A stretch of DNA of 64,000 bases, from NCBI GenBank assembly GCA_964447535.1, contig CAYUST010000002.1, positions 62,001 to 126,000 of the forward strand, given 5' to 3'. Position 1 is the stretch's first letter; the number at the start of each line of letters is the position of its first letter. A model generated the notes under the pieces. It made no database searches. It saw only the letters and a program-made list of their open reading frames with translations, and was not told the origin of the DNA. This DNA is from CAYUST01 sp964447535. GTDB taxonomy: Bacteria > Patescibacteriota > Gracilibacteria > Absconditabacterales > Absconditicoccaceae. This document shows, piece after piece, positions 9,313 through 18,651 of this stretch. Position numbers and translations under genes: made by a program.

Positions 9313-9341
9313 AAGTAGCCAGAATTCTGGCTACTTTTTTT
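9313..9341 (+). terminator. Intrinsic terminator after 8062 gene
   Basis: Palindrome AGTAGCCAGAATTCTGGCTACT (two arms of 11) followed by seven T. Confidence 0.9.
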
Positions 9342-9354
9342 ATACACAAAACAG

Positions 9355-9382
9355 TTGACAAAGATGAAGTAATTGGTATAAA
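9355..9382 (+). promoter_or_regulatory. Promoter of 9431 gene
   Basis: TTGACA (9355-9360), 16-bp spacer, TATAAA (9377-9382), 48 bases before the ATG. Confidence 0.7.
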
Positions 9383-9430
9383 ATACTGGTTAGATAGCAA
9401 AAATTACTTTTAGTATGTTATGTTTTTCAC

Positions 9431-10246
9431 ATGAAAAAAATCATCGCAATATTGCTCGCTGCTACCAGTGCGTTGAGTATGTTTGCTTATGCACTCAGCG
9501 TCGAAAAAGAACTGCAAGTACAAACAGCTACAGAAAAAATTATGGACTATCTCCTTGTCCAACCACGTGAGGTTGCCAACAATATCTTGCTCGTACTCAA
9601 AAGTTACCAAAAAGATTTTCTTGTTTCAGGGGAAAGTGATAAACTTGCTATAGTTACGATGCTTTTGGAGCAACTTACGCCCTTTGTCACGTGTGTCTAT
9701 GCAGAGGGGACGTGGCTAGTAGAAGTACAGGAATGCGAGTTTATTGGTGAAGCAACCTGTAGAAGTATGTGAGGCATGTTTGATGCATGTGCATCCGCAT
9801 GTAGACATGGTGGGAGTAGTATCTGTACCTTGCAATGTGTACCCGTGTGTAGCATGCAAACAGAAACTGTTGCACCTGTAGCTGAGAAGAGCATGCGTAT
9901 CAGCGTTGGTCCAGCACAAAATACCTGCTACAATATGTATAACCAACAAACTTCGTGTCTCCTCGTCAGACCAGAAGGACAATTCGGTCGGACGCTCATG
10001 CCAGAGGGTATTCAAGGTTTCGATCGAGATGCAGGATTTACCTATGAGCTTGAAGTATTGGTCACCAACGATGGCATGTATCATTACTTGAACACCATCT
10101 CCAAAACTATAGATCTCAGTGTGTGTAACTCCTATTTCGATGGATGTAATACCTGTACGGTGACCAATTGAAAAATTGCAGCATGTACCAGAAAATATTG
10201 TGAGACACCCGCGGAGCCACGTTGTTTGGACCTCATTACTCAGTAA
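9431..10246 (+). CDS. Secreted cysteine-rich protein with DUF4377/Kazal-like C-terminus
   Basis: A 271-residue protein with a signal peptide (MKKIIAILLAATSALSMFAYA) and two UGA codons read as glycine, ending at TAA. The central part carries VGPAQNTCYNM...CLLVRP and a GFTYELEVLV strand, as in DUF4377-type domains. The C-terminus has a dense cysteine pattern (NSYFDGCNTCTVTNGKI, then CTRKYC and PRCL), which resembles small Kazal-like or similar disulphide-rich modules. It is exported and probably folded with disulphides outside the cell. The next gene begins 17 bases downstream and may be co-transcribed. The family call is from motif memory only. Confidence 0.65.
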
Positions 10247-10263
10247 AACAAAATCCTAATTAT

Positions 10264-11004
10264 ATGGTGAAATTTGAAAAGAAAAATTGTGCATTTAGTT
10301 ACCCTATCATTGGAGAACTACGTGTAGGAGATGTGGGAGTCATTGGTGAAGGGACAGTGTATCGCAAAAACAAAGAGGTATTCATCAGCAAAAGTGCTTT
10401 TGTTTTTCCTCTTTCATACTGGGCACCTGGTTTCCTGAAAATCAAAAAGACAAAAAATCACTTAGGAGCAGGTAGTATTGAAATTGAGGGGAAACATGCC
10501 AAAATCGCTTGTTTCAGCTTCAAAGAGATGCATCAGCCTAACTGGTGGTTACGACTCAAAGGATTTGCTGGTCCTCAACAAATGGTACTTGAGATGGTAC
10601 ACCAAGACAATTGGTGGTATGCGCTCAGAGTAGAAGATTTGATTGGGACCTTGGGAAATGTATGTGGAAAACGCACCTTGCCTGAGTGGTATGATACGGT
10701 AATTGCGTATGTTATTCACCGCATCAGCGTAGATAAGGTCCTGAAATTTCAGGAAATCACGCCACTATTACACCAAGTCTCTGGGGTCGTTAGCCTTGAA
10801 CCGATCAACGTAGCGCTGAGGAATGCTCTCAAAGAAGATCTCCCTCGCTACAAAGAACTGTTCAGTGATAATACGCTGGACACTCATCTTACTGGTCTCA
10901 ATGAGATTCCCGAAGAACGACCATTTATCCGAGAACTGCAAGAAATTGCAGGTTCCAAAAGAACTGCCATTGGATTTTCTACCAATGGAAATGGGAGAAA
11001 ATGA
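10264..11004 (+). CDS. Hypothetical protein, 246 aa, apparently ending at UGA
   Basis: From ATG 10264 the frame runs 246 codons with about twenty glycines, none of them UGA, and then meets three consecutive UGA codons (11002-11010). A strong intrinsic terminator begins 13 bases later. If UGA is always glycine, the next in-frame stop is TAA at 11116-11118, beyond the terminator and inside the convergent gene. So this gene either uses UGA as a stop, is read through, or was acquired from a standard-code organism. The protein is soluble with Trp-rich patches (PNWWLRLKGFAGPQQ, DNWWYALRV); no family recognised. An alternative TTG start at 10222 would overlap the upstream gene. Confidence 0.65.
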   Translation: MVKFEKKNCAFSYPIIGELRVGDVGVIGEGTVYRKNKEVFISKSAFVFPLSYWAPGFLKIKKTKNHLGAGSIEIEGKHAKIACFSFKEMHQPNWWLRLKGFAGPQQMVLEMVHQDNWWYALRVEDLIGTLGNVCGKRTLPEWYDTVIAYVIHRISVDKVLKFQEITPLLHQVSGVVSLEPINVALRNALKEDLPRYKELFSDNTLDTHLTGLNEIPEERPFIRELQEIAGSKRTAIGFSTNGNGRK

Positions 11005-11022
11005 TGATGATGTATTTTGACA

Positions 11023-11053
11023 AGGGCTGCGCTATGCGCAGCCCTTTTTTTTT
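11023..11053 (+). terminator. Intrinsic terminator after 10264 gene
   Basis: Hairpin AGGGCTGCGC-TAT-GCGCAGCCCT followed by nine T. One of the strongest terminators in the window. Confidence 0.93.
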
Positions 11054-11071
11054 GATATAATCTCCAACTTC

Positions 11072-12022
11072 CTAAGACTTTTGCCACTTGTTTTCTAAAC
11101 GTTCCAAGAGATGGCTAAGTTCAAAGGTAACTTTTTGAATACAATGACTTGCATATCTTTGAGATGTTTGTTGTTCTTGTGCTCTGAGTACCATAGGATG
11201 GATTGCCAAGGTGGCAGCTTTGCACTCAAGGAGTAATGTATGGAGATCACGCAACTGTTTCTTGTGAGTTCAAATTTGCTTTTGTGGGAAATTATCAAGT
11301 ACGGTCACCACCTCCAAGAGAAAGTCGAGGTGACTCAAATAGAATTTTCTCGTATATTCCACTGCGTCAAATGTGATAATCTGAGACCAGGCAGGTCTCG
11401 TAAACTCTCTAGCAAGCAATGCAGTTGAAAGTTTTTGATAGCTTGCACGTTCATTTGCATCCAAGAGGAGAATACATGGCATCTCTTCTTGTATTTTTTC
11501 CAGTAATGATTTACGCTCTTTGACAGGCTTTGGCGCTTTGACAGGCTTTGGATCTTTGACAGGCTTTGGTTGCTTGAGGATTTTGGGTTGCTTTCCATTT
11601 GGCGCGCGACCTATCTTATTCTTGGCATCACGAGGAGCTCAATGATCTTTTTGTATTTGTTCATTACTCTCTGGGATTTCTGAGGGCACAATGGGAGCAG
11701 ATGTAGTACTTGTACGAGAAGGTCTGGTACCAAGTCTATTATCCTTGAGACATTCCTTGAGTGTTTCTACGTAGATGTTGGTGAGTGATCTGATGTATGG
11801 CGTATATGCAATTTCTTGTTCTTCTCTCAATCTTGCAACCTCCAAGAGGAGTGGACGTTGGGTATCATATAACTGACCTACCGTCGGGGGAGTACGTTTG
11901 AGTATTTCAAACAAGGCGTTGCGAAACTCCTGCTCTGGGAAAACATCATTTGGAAGCCCGTGAATATATCAGGTAATTACAAGCTCTAGCTTTGCTTGGA
12001 GGGGATAGGGAAGTACTTTCAT
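11072..12022 (-). CDS. Hypothetical protein with Pro-Lys linker, 316 aa
   Basis: Three UGA codons read as glycine join five standard-code fragments into one 316-residue protein ending at TAG. Residues about 1-110 form a helical N-terminal domain. A disordered linker follows, Ser/Thr/Pro-rich and then with a repeated PKPVK unit (PKPVKDPKPVKAPKPVKERK). A second helical, leucine-rich domain fills residues about 165-316. Two helical domains joined by a Pro-Lys spacer suggest a binding or scaffold protein, but no family is recognised. The gene is convergent with the 10264 gene and preceded by an AT-rich intergenic region. Confidence 0.65.
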
Positions 12023-12113
12023 AGCTATACAAAATAAACTGAATTGAGGAAAAAATATTTATTTCAAATAAATAATCAAGTCAATATAAAATGTATATTT
12101 TATGAGATAATGC

Positions 12114-12413
12114 TTATTTCTTGATTTTCTTCCAACAATCACGCCAATGTCTCTTCTCTACATAGACAATTTGCCATCGACGAGTCCCTACTGCGTAGCC
12201 GAAAATGACTCAGGTAATGATCACGGAGAGTTGGGCCCACACAGGTAACTCACCACACCGCATCCAAGCAGGTGTCTGAGGCAACATCCATTGGCCAAAC
12301 TTTGCCAACCAAATCACATGCGCCACATAGCTGAGCATAATCCAAAGGATGATGACCAGTATTAGGTAGATATGTTTTTTCATACTGAAAAGAAGAAACA
12401 AAATCATTCTCAT
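12114..12413 (-). CDS. Small membrane protein, 99 aa
   Basis: One UGA read as glycine extends the frame to TAA at 12114. The ATG at 12413 gives 99 residues; a second ATG ten codons later (MKKHIYLILVIILW) is an equally good start and gives a typical hydrophobic N-terminus. A second hydrophobic segment follows around residue 62 (LSVIITGVIFGYAVG), and the tail is basic (RRWQIVYVEKRHWRDCWKK). Probably a two-helix membrane protein. Function unknown. It lies 61 bases downstream of the synthase-like gene on the same strand. Confidence 0.6.
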
Positions 12414-12474
12414 ATGATCTTTTTTTTAGCGATATGCAAGTGAAATGCACAAAGATAGTATTTACTTCTCTGTA

Positions 12475-13359
12475 CTAAGATGATCTGAGATATTCTCTAT
12501 ATCATCCAATACTAAACGTATTTATAAATGCTTCTATCTCTGGAAGGAGTCCGCCACACATTTTGTTGACACCGAGGTCCATGTGTTGTAGTTTTTCTTG
12601 GAGACAAGCAAGGTTGTCTTTTTGTTGTGCTACCACATGAGCCACTCGTTGCATAAACACAGGAGAAGCAAGGAGAGCAGTGAGGTCGATATTTCTCTGT
12701 GCATCTACCGCATTCGGAATCTGTGCAAGCACCTCTGCGGGGATATTACAAATTCCTTTGCTCAGGTCATCTTTGAGATCTTTGAGCCCATAAATCCATC
12801 ACAAAATCTGTGGAAGTTCAGCAATATCAGCAGCATGAAAACGAGATCACAACGCCACCAAATAAGCCTGTTGTGACCCACGAAACGACTGATCATGCAA
12901 CGTACACAACGCATCATACGAGAGCAGTTGTTTATCACGACGTCTTACATACTCACTCTGCATCCCATCCAAAAAATCTGCCAAATCTGTCCTGATCGTA
13001 GCACATCCCAATTTTTCTAAGTCACCTGCGACCACTCTCGCATATTTTCCGAGGCTTGTCTGCGGTGCTAAACTACCCAGCAGGTCTGCTTTGACTTGTG
13101 CAAGTAATTGGGGTACATCGGTAAATCAGTTTGGCAACGGAATATCTCCATCGACAATATCATCTATCTCTCTTCCTACGGGATAGGCGAGTCTGATCCC
13201 TTGTTTGGTTCTTATTCTCTGTGTAGAAATATCAAACAACCCCATCAAATACGACTTCGTCACCACCCCCACATATTTCTCCCAATTTCTCAGAACCGTT
13301 CTCGTATTCACTTTGGCTATAAAAAGTTCATTTTGGATACTAGTTGCGAGGGATCACAT
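12475..13359 (-). CDS. Squalene/phytoene synthase-like protein, 294 aa
   Basis: A 294-residue protein with five UGA codons read as glycine, ending at TAG. The family condenses two prenyl diphosphates head to head and uses two Asp-rich motifs. The first is visible as YPVGREIDDIVDGD (about residues 59-72). The second is YGLKDLKDDLSKGICNIP (about 191-208), which fits the family pattern YGLRD-x-KDD-x-x-(K/R)GI-x-(N/Y)-(I/L)P. Length fits (280-330). No other isoprenoid or carotenoid gene is nearby, so the substrate and product are unknown. The start was set at ATG 13359 rather than the GTG at 13311 because the extra residues continue the helix. A possible promoter is TTGACT-N16-TATTTC just upstream. 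Confidence 0.72.
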
Positions 13360-13449
13360 AGTGTACAATTGAAATAAAATGGGAAAAATTGTAGTCAAAA
13401 AAGTATCAGTTTATGTGTTTTTTGAACACTTTTACAAGTGTATTTTATT

Positions 13450-14529
13450 CTAAAATAGCATAGATAAGCCAAAAATCTTTGTAGCTAGAAAACTAGTAGT
13501 TTCTATAAGATTTTCAGTCAATTAGATTGCTGACAACAAGAGTATAATCAAATCCACTACTTTTTCCTTCTCCTTTGGGGAGCTCACCGCAACAAGAAGA
13601 GTCAGTGCTACAAGTGCTTCTGGGGTAACACCAGACAATGTATGACCTGTTTGTTTGAGAAATCGAATAAATGCAAATGCACCGCTTCTCTTGTTACCAT
13701 CATTGAATGGGTGATTTTTCACAATAAAATAGAGCAGGTGAGCAGCTTTACTTTCAATACTTGGATACACATCTTCACCGAACGCACTCTGGAATACATT
13801 AGCAAAAATACCCTCAAACGTTCATTGTTCTTTTTCTTGACCAAACAACTCTGTCGTCTCTCATTTCTTGATCAGTTCTAGTTTCAGTACTGCAAGAGCA
13901 GTATGCAACTTTTGGGCTTCAATGTGGATTTCACTTACGGTCTGAGGGACTGAAGATTTTCCTTGTTTGTCAAATGCATCGAGTGAAAACCATGTTTTAC
14001 CGTAAGCACGAATTAATTCCAACACCCCATCTGAACTCACCACATGGGAAACATTGAGCTGTTTGATACCCTCTACAGCACGAAGAAACGCTGTATAATT
14101 GTGCTGTATCCTCTTGTGGTTTATAGTAAATCACTGAGTGATATGTTGTTTGAGTGTTTGTGTAGCTCGTTGACGGAACTTGGTTGCTGTTCATGAATTG
14201 ACTCTGTATCCTACGGCAAGAATAACATCCAAATTGTAATAAACAACGTTTCTGGTTTGTGTTTTATCAATCTGGAAGCCATGTGGAGTGGTATGTGCAA
14301 AATTTGCACTAACCACTTTTTTATCAAGTTCATCACTTTTAAAAATATTTGAAAGATGTTTAGTGATGACCGTTCTATCAACACCAAAAATTTGAGCTAT
14401 TTGTGCTTGATTAGCCCAAATCGTCTCTCACTCCTTATCTCCCCTCAATTCCAATGCACCATCCAATCACTGATAGATAACTGCATCTCAAAGAGTATCA
14501 CTAGGCATATCACGCGGAGTTGTTTCCAT
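13450..14529 (-). CDS. RhuM-Fic fusion protein (putative AMP-transferase)
   Basis: A 359-residue protein made continuous by eight UGA-glycines, ending at TAG. The N-terminal half resembles the RhuM/virulence-protein family: ANQAQIAQIFGVDRTVITKH (helix-turn-helix-like, about residues 42-62), NVVYYNLDVILAVGYRVNS and TKFRQRATQTLKQHI. The C-terminal third is a Fic/DOC domain with the active-site motif HPFNDGNKR at about 273-281. Fic enzymes transfer AMP or other nucleotide parts to hydroxyl side chains and often act as toxins or effectors. RhuM-Fic fusions occur in bacterial accessory regions. Adjacent genes encode an ADP-ribosylglycohydrolase and a nuclease-like protein. Confidence 0.85.
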
Positions 14530-14673
14530 ACAAAAAAAAGAGAAGTAAAACTTCTCTATCGTATTAGCGTGCTTTGAAAAAACTAAGAAGAACTACAGAA
14601 TATTTCTAGAACAAAAAAAACGTGCAGAGCACGTCGAGGGAGAAAGGGAAGTTTAGCAATAGTAGAGTAAAAA

Positions 14674-15624
14674 TTATTTGTGATTTTCAAATAACTTCAG
14701 AGTGATATCTCTTATTAATTCCTTTTTAGCCACATAGTCTCTTCGTCTTTGAGGAATAGCGTCATATCCATAGTAAGCTCACGCAAGGAAGCCATAGATA
14801 CAACCATTAGTATCTGCATCAAGTCATAAATTAATGATACGCAATAAACCTTCCTCAAACGTCGATGTGTGATAAAATCACCAAAGAGCCACCTCCAAAG
14901 AATCAACTACATATCAGTACTTCTGTCATACCTCGCTATCAATCTTAGATTTATAGGATCAAGCCATTACATTGGATAGGCTTGGATCAATGGGCTTCTC
15001 TTGTCGATAATTCTGAATTGGTGAGTAATTTTCGTCCAATAATTCAGATTTAGAAGCTCATGCCAAAGCACCCCATATCATTCCTACTAGATATCTTGCA
15101 GAGTCGATGCAAATAGATGAGTTATGTGTCGGTTTAACACTCTCTCAAGCATAGTAAAGTGCATCATCTACATTATCACAATAAAATAATGCCACAGGAC
15201 CTATTTTCATGATTGATCAATTTCCATCCTTATTCCTCCCTGATAAATCGTCTTCCCATGGCTTATGAGTAATTTTTCCTTCTTTATAAAGTTTATAATC
15301 GTACAACATTCTGCCTGTTTGGCTTCAAACTCAAAACGCTCTTCAAGTACTAGACATATAACCGTTTGCGTACCAATCCAGATATTTGTCTAATTGATCA
15401 ACTATATCAAAACCATGTGAATCAATCAGACTCTGTGCGAGGCATAGTGTCATTGCAGTGTCATCAGTTCGCTGGCCTGGAGATGTTCTGAATTTTGGTC
15501 TGCCTTGTAAGTCCTTTACGTAACCAAACTTTTCTGGTGTTAAAAATTCAGTAGCTACTCACATTGCATCTCCAACAGCACCACCAAACATTACTCATAA
15601 GAATCTATCTTCACTCTTCTGCAT
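14674..15624 (-). CDS. ADP-ribosylglycohydrolase (DraG/ARH family)
   Basis: With UGA=Gly the region gives a 316-residue protein ending at TAA; the standard code leaves only short scraps. Family signatures: MFGGAVGDAMG at residues 12-22, RTDDTAMTLCLA at about 52-63 (metal-binding Asp pair), and HTSTFEEGL...GLDADTNGCI...GFLAGAYYGYDAIP around 252-291 (second metal-binding Asp pair DADT). These enzymes remove ADP-ribose from proteins or nucleic acids using two magnesium ions. Its place between a Fic-domain gene and a nuclease-like gene suggests a role in a conflict or regulation locus, but it may also be an independent housekeeping hydrolase. Confidence 0.85.
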
Positions 15625-15700
15625 CTATTGGTGAGGATAAAAATACGCAATGGGGATAAGCAGCTCAATGGCTTCTTAACTATTCTTTTAAATGTGCGCT

Positions 15701-16597
15701 TTACAATGGTGCTTCTCAAATATCCATTCACAGTACCTTCTTTGCATGATCAATGAAATTTTTAATATTAGATTTTCACCATTGATTACTTATAGCGATG
15801 GTGCTATCTGAAAGTTGAATAATCTCTCATGGTTTGGTGTAATATCTTTGGTATCAATATCTATCATTCATATCTTGAGCTTCAGTGATTTCTTTAAAAA
15901 CACGATACAGTTTTCATTGTAAGTTTTCAGGAAAGACAAGTCTTAAATCATTTGAAGAAATTCATGGATGCTGATCCACATATGATTTTATTACCGCTAA
16001 TACCAGTCTTGCTTTGTTATACACTTGATTATTAAATAAAAATTTTGAATAATCTTTTTGACTGTAACTGTACTTGAAATATGCATCAGAGATTACATAT
16101 ATTTGATTATCATCTGATCTAAATCTCTTTAAAACAATCCCTGCTATAGGTGTATCCTTATATGTGTATCATTCTGAAAGCATCTTCTGTAATGAAGGGT
16201 CTATAGATCATCATACTAGCACTCCAATCCATTTGGGTGAGATGTTTTTATCCAACCAATATTTATCATCAGCCATATTAAGTATTTGATCACGTTGTTC
16301 TAAGTATTCTTGTAGTTGGCATAGTGCATCATTACCAATTTGATTTATTTTAAGCTCAACTATAGCTAGATATTCACTTCCATATGATGCTAAAATATCA
16401 ACACGACCATCTTTATCTTTTCTTCATGCAGTTAAGGCAATTTCTGCATCCAAAATTCAAACCTCTGCAAAATTTGCATCATCTAGTTTGAGAATTTCTT
16501 GGTTTTCTATCAAGTATGCTTCCATTGCAAGCTCCTTAAGAAATGGGTATGGTTTAAGTACAATATTATTTGCTGTAATTTGTTTGAAAAGCTCCAT
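15701..16597 (-). CDS. PD-(D/E)XK nuclease-like protein (NucS/DUF91-like)
   Basis: About a dozen UGA codons read as glycine give a 298-residue protein ending at TAA. Residues 65-84 show the restriction-fold core: GRVDILASYG, then YLAIVELK, that is D-(X)n-E-X-K with Asp near 67 and Glu/Lys near 82-84. This is the arrangement seen in NucS-type and other DNA nucleases. The N-terminal part (residues 1-60) and the C-terminal part have no recognised domain. The start at ATG 16597 lies 24 bases upstream of the aspS stop on the same strand, so it could be transcribed from the aspS promoter. Substrate unknown. Confidence 0.65.
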
Positions 16598-16621
16598 CTT
16601 TAAATAAGAAATTAAAGTAAT

Positions 16622-18445
16622 CTACTCCCTCCCCTCAACCCTTATCCCCAACTCCTTAAGTTGCCCCTCATCAAGCACACTCGGTGCACTCATCATAGTA
16701 TCCTCAGCCCTCCCACTCTTCGGAAACGCATAGATTTCACGAATGTTTGGCTCATCTTTCAAAATCATAAGGATGCGATCAAATCAGAAAGCAAATCAGC
16801 CGTGAGGTGGACAGCCATATTGGAAGGCTTCGTACATAGCGCCGAATTTGGCTTTGACGTCGGATTCGGATTTGCCTACGAACTCAAAGGCTTTGACGAG
16901 GACTTCGGGGTGGTGATTACGGATTGATCATGAAAGGATCTCGTAACCATTGCAGACCATGTCGTATTGTTCAGAGACGATAGTGGTAGGATCTTCACCG
17001 CGTTCGGTGACACCACGGAGTGCATTGACACCACCGCTGACCATAGAGAATGGATTGTGGGCGAAGTCGAGTTTGCCTTCGTCGTTCATTTCAAAGAAGG
17101 GGAAGTTAACGATCCAGGCGAAGGAGAGCTCTTTGTCATCGACGAGCTTGTAGTGATCTCTCAAGTGCAGTCTGATTTTATTACCTACTTTGGCAACCTG
17201 TGCGCTGGTACCGAGCATAAACACCAGGGTATCTCCGGACGTGAATCCGGTTTTTGATTGCAGTTGTGCTAATGTCTCCGCATCGACAAATTTTGCGATA
17301 CTGCCTCTCAGATCTTCTGCATCGAGTTGGAGATAGGGGAGTCCACCTGCACCAGCAAGCTTTGCTACCTCGGTGAGTGCGTCTAGTTCTTTTCTACTCG
17401 GCAGTTGTCCCACGATACGGATTGCTTTGAATAATTCGCCTTGTGCAAGCGGTGTGGCAATGAACGTCGCCTCTGTGTTTTTGAACAAGTCGGTGACTTC
17501 CACAAAATGGCAATCAAATCTGAGATCGGGTTTGTCGGAACCGAAGAGTTCTTGTGCTTGATCATAGGGGATTTTGGGGAATTGCGGATGTGACCCGGGC
17601 AAGACAACTTCTTGCAAGAACGGTAATCTCTCAACCGGGGTGACTAATGTCTTGTCTGACAATGCTTGCGTAAGTCACAAGATGTAATTCTGTGCGACCG
17701 CATGCACATCGTCTTGTTCGACGAAAGACATCTCGCAGTCTACCTGATAGAACTCACAGCTATGTCTGTCGGCACGCGGATCTTCATCACGAAAACAAGG
17801 AGCTATTTGGTAGTACTTATCCAGTCATCCAATCATCAACAGTTGTTTGTACTGTTGGGGTGCTTGGGGGAGCGCATAAAATTTCCCTGGATTGACACGG
17901 CTCGGGATCACATAATCTCTTGCACCTTCGGGTGAGCTGACCGTGAAAAGAGGTGTCTGGACCTCGGTAAATCCATTGTCTGCAAACCAATTTCTCGTGA
18001 ACTTGTTCATCTCCGCTCTAAAGAGGACGTTGTCCAAGACTGGACGTCTTCTCAGATCCAAGTATCTATGTTTCATCCTTACTTCTTCACTGGTAGCAGG
18101 ATTGTCTACGATAGAGAACGGTAGTTCTTTGGATTTGCCGAGGATTTCTATCGTCTCAAGTGTGATTTCTATCTCACCCGTCGGCATGTTTTTGTTGGCT
18201 TGTCCGTCTGGTCTCGCGATAACCTTGCCCGTGATTTTGACGCAGTCTTCGTGATGCAGTGCGTCGATGTGTTGTGTTGCCAAGATATCCTCATGCGTAG
18301 AAATCTGCGTCACGCCATATCTATCTCTCATGGTCAAAAAAGTGAGTCCTCCCATATTTCTAATATTATCTACCCAACCTGACAAGGTCACGGTTTGTCA
18401 AACATGCTGTATACGGAGTTCTCCGCAGGTGTGTGAACGATACAT
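16622..18445 (-). CDS. aspS: Aspartyl-tRNA synthetase
   Basis: A 607-residue class II synthetase of bacterial type, within the usual 580-600 range, ending at TAG. The N-terminal anticodon-binding OB fold carries LSGWVDNIRNMGGLTFLTMR. Motif 2 is FRDEDPRADRHS, motif 3 is GGFAFGFDRILM near the C-terminus, and the large bacterial GAD-type insertion lies between them. It charges tRNA-Asp (or also tRNA-Asn in organisms lacking AsnRS; an asnS gene is present here at 23.3 kb). UGA codons fall at conserved glycines, for example LLMIGGLDKYYQ. The ATG at 18445 is preceded by TTTTTGGTGAGGAAGT, a good ribosome-binding site. Confidence 0.95.
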
Positions 18446-18563
18446 ACTTCCTCACCAAAAATGCTAAAACTACGCACAGCATACCCAAAGAAGTTCGTAT
18501 TACAAGCCAAAAACTGCGCGTTCCACGCTGGCTTTAATTGAGCTAATTAAACAGAGAATTGTA

Positions 18564-18591
18564 TTGACATTTACTAGCAAATAATTATCAC
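18564..18591 (+). promoter_or_regulatory. Possible promoter of 18652 gene
   Basis: TTGACA (18564-18569), 16-bp spacer, weak TATCAC (18586-18591). A TATGTTTG octamer, fitting the Bacteroidota -7 consensus TAnnTTTG, also occurs at 18596-18603, but without a -33 TTTG at the right distance. The leader before the ATG is almost pure A and carries no Shine-Dalgarno. Confidence 0.4.
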
Positions 18592-18651
18592 TATTTATGT
18601 TTGAGGACATTAACATTATACAATCAAAAAAAAATTTAAAAAAAACAATTT

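Noticed and set aside
11095..11598. Several short overlapping minus-strand ORFs rich in Ser and Lys
   Set aside because: They are off-frame readings of the 316-residue gene at 11072-12022 with the PKPVK linker.
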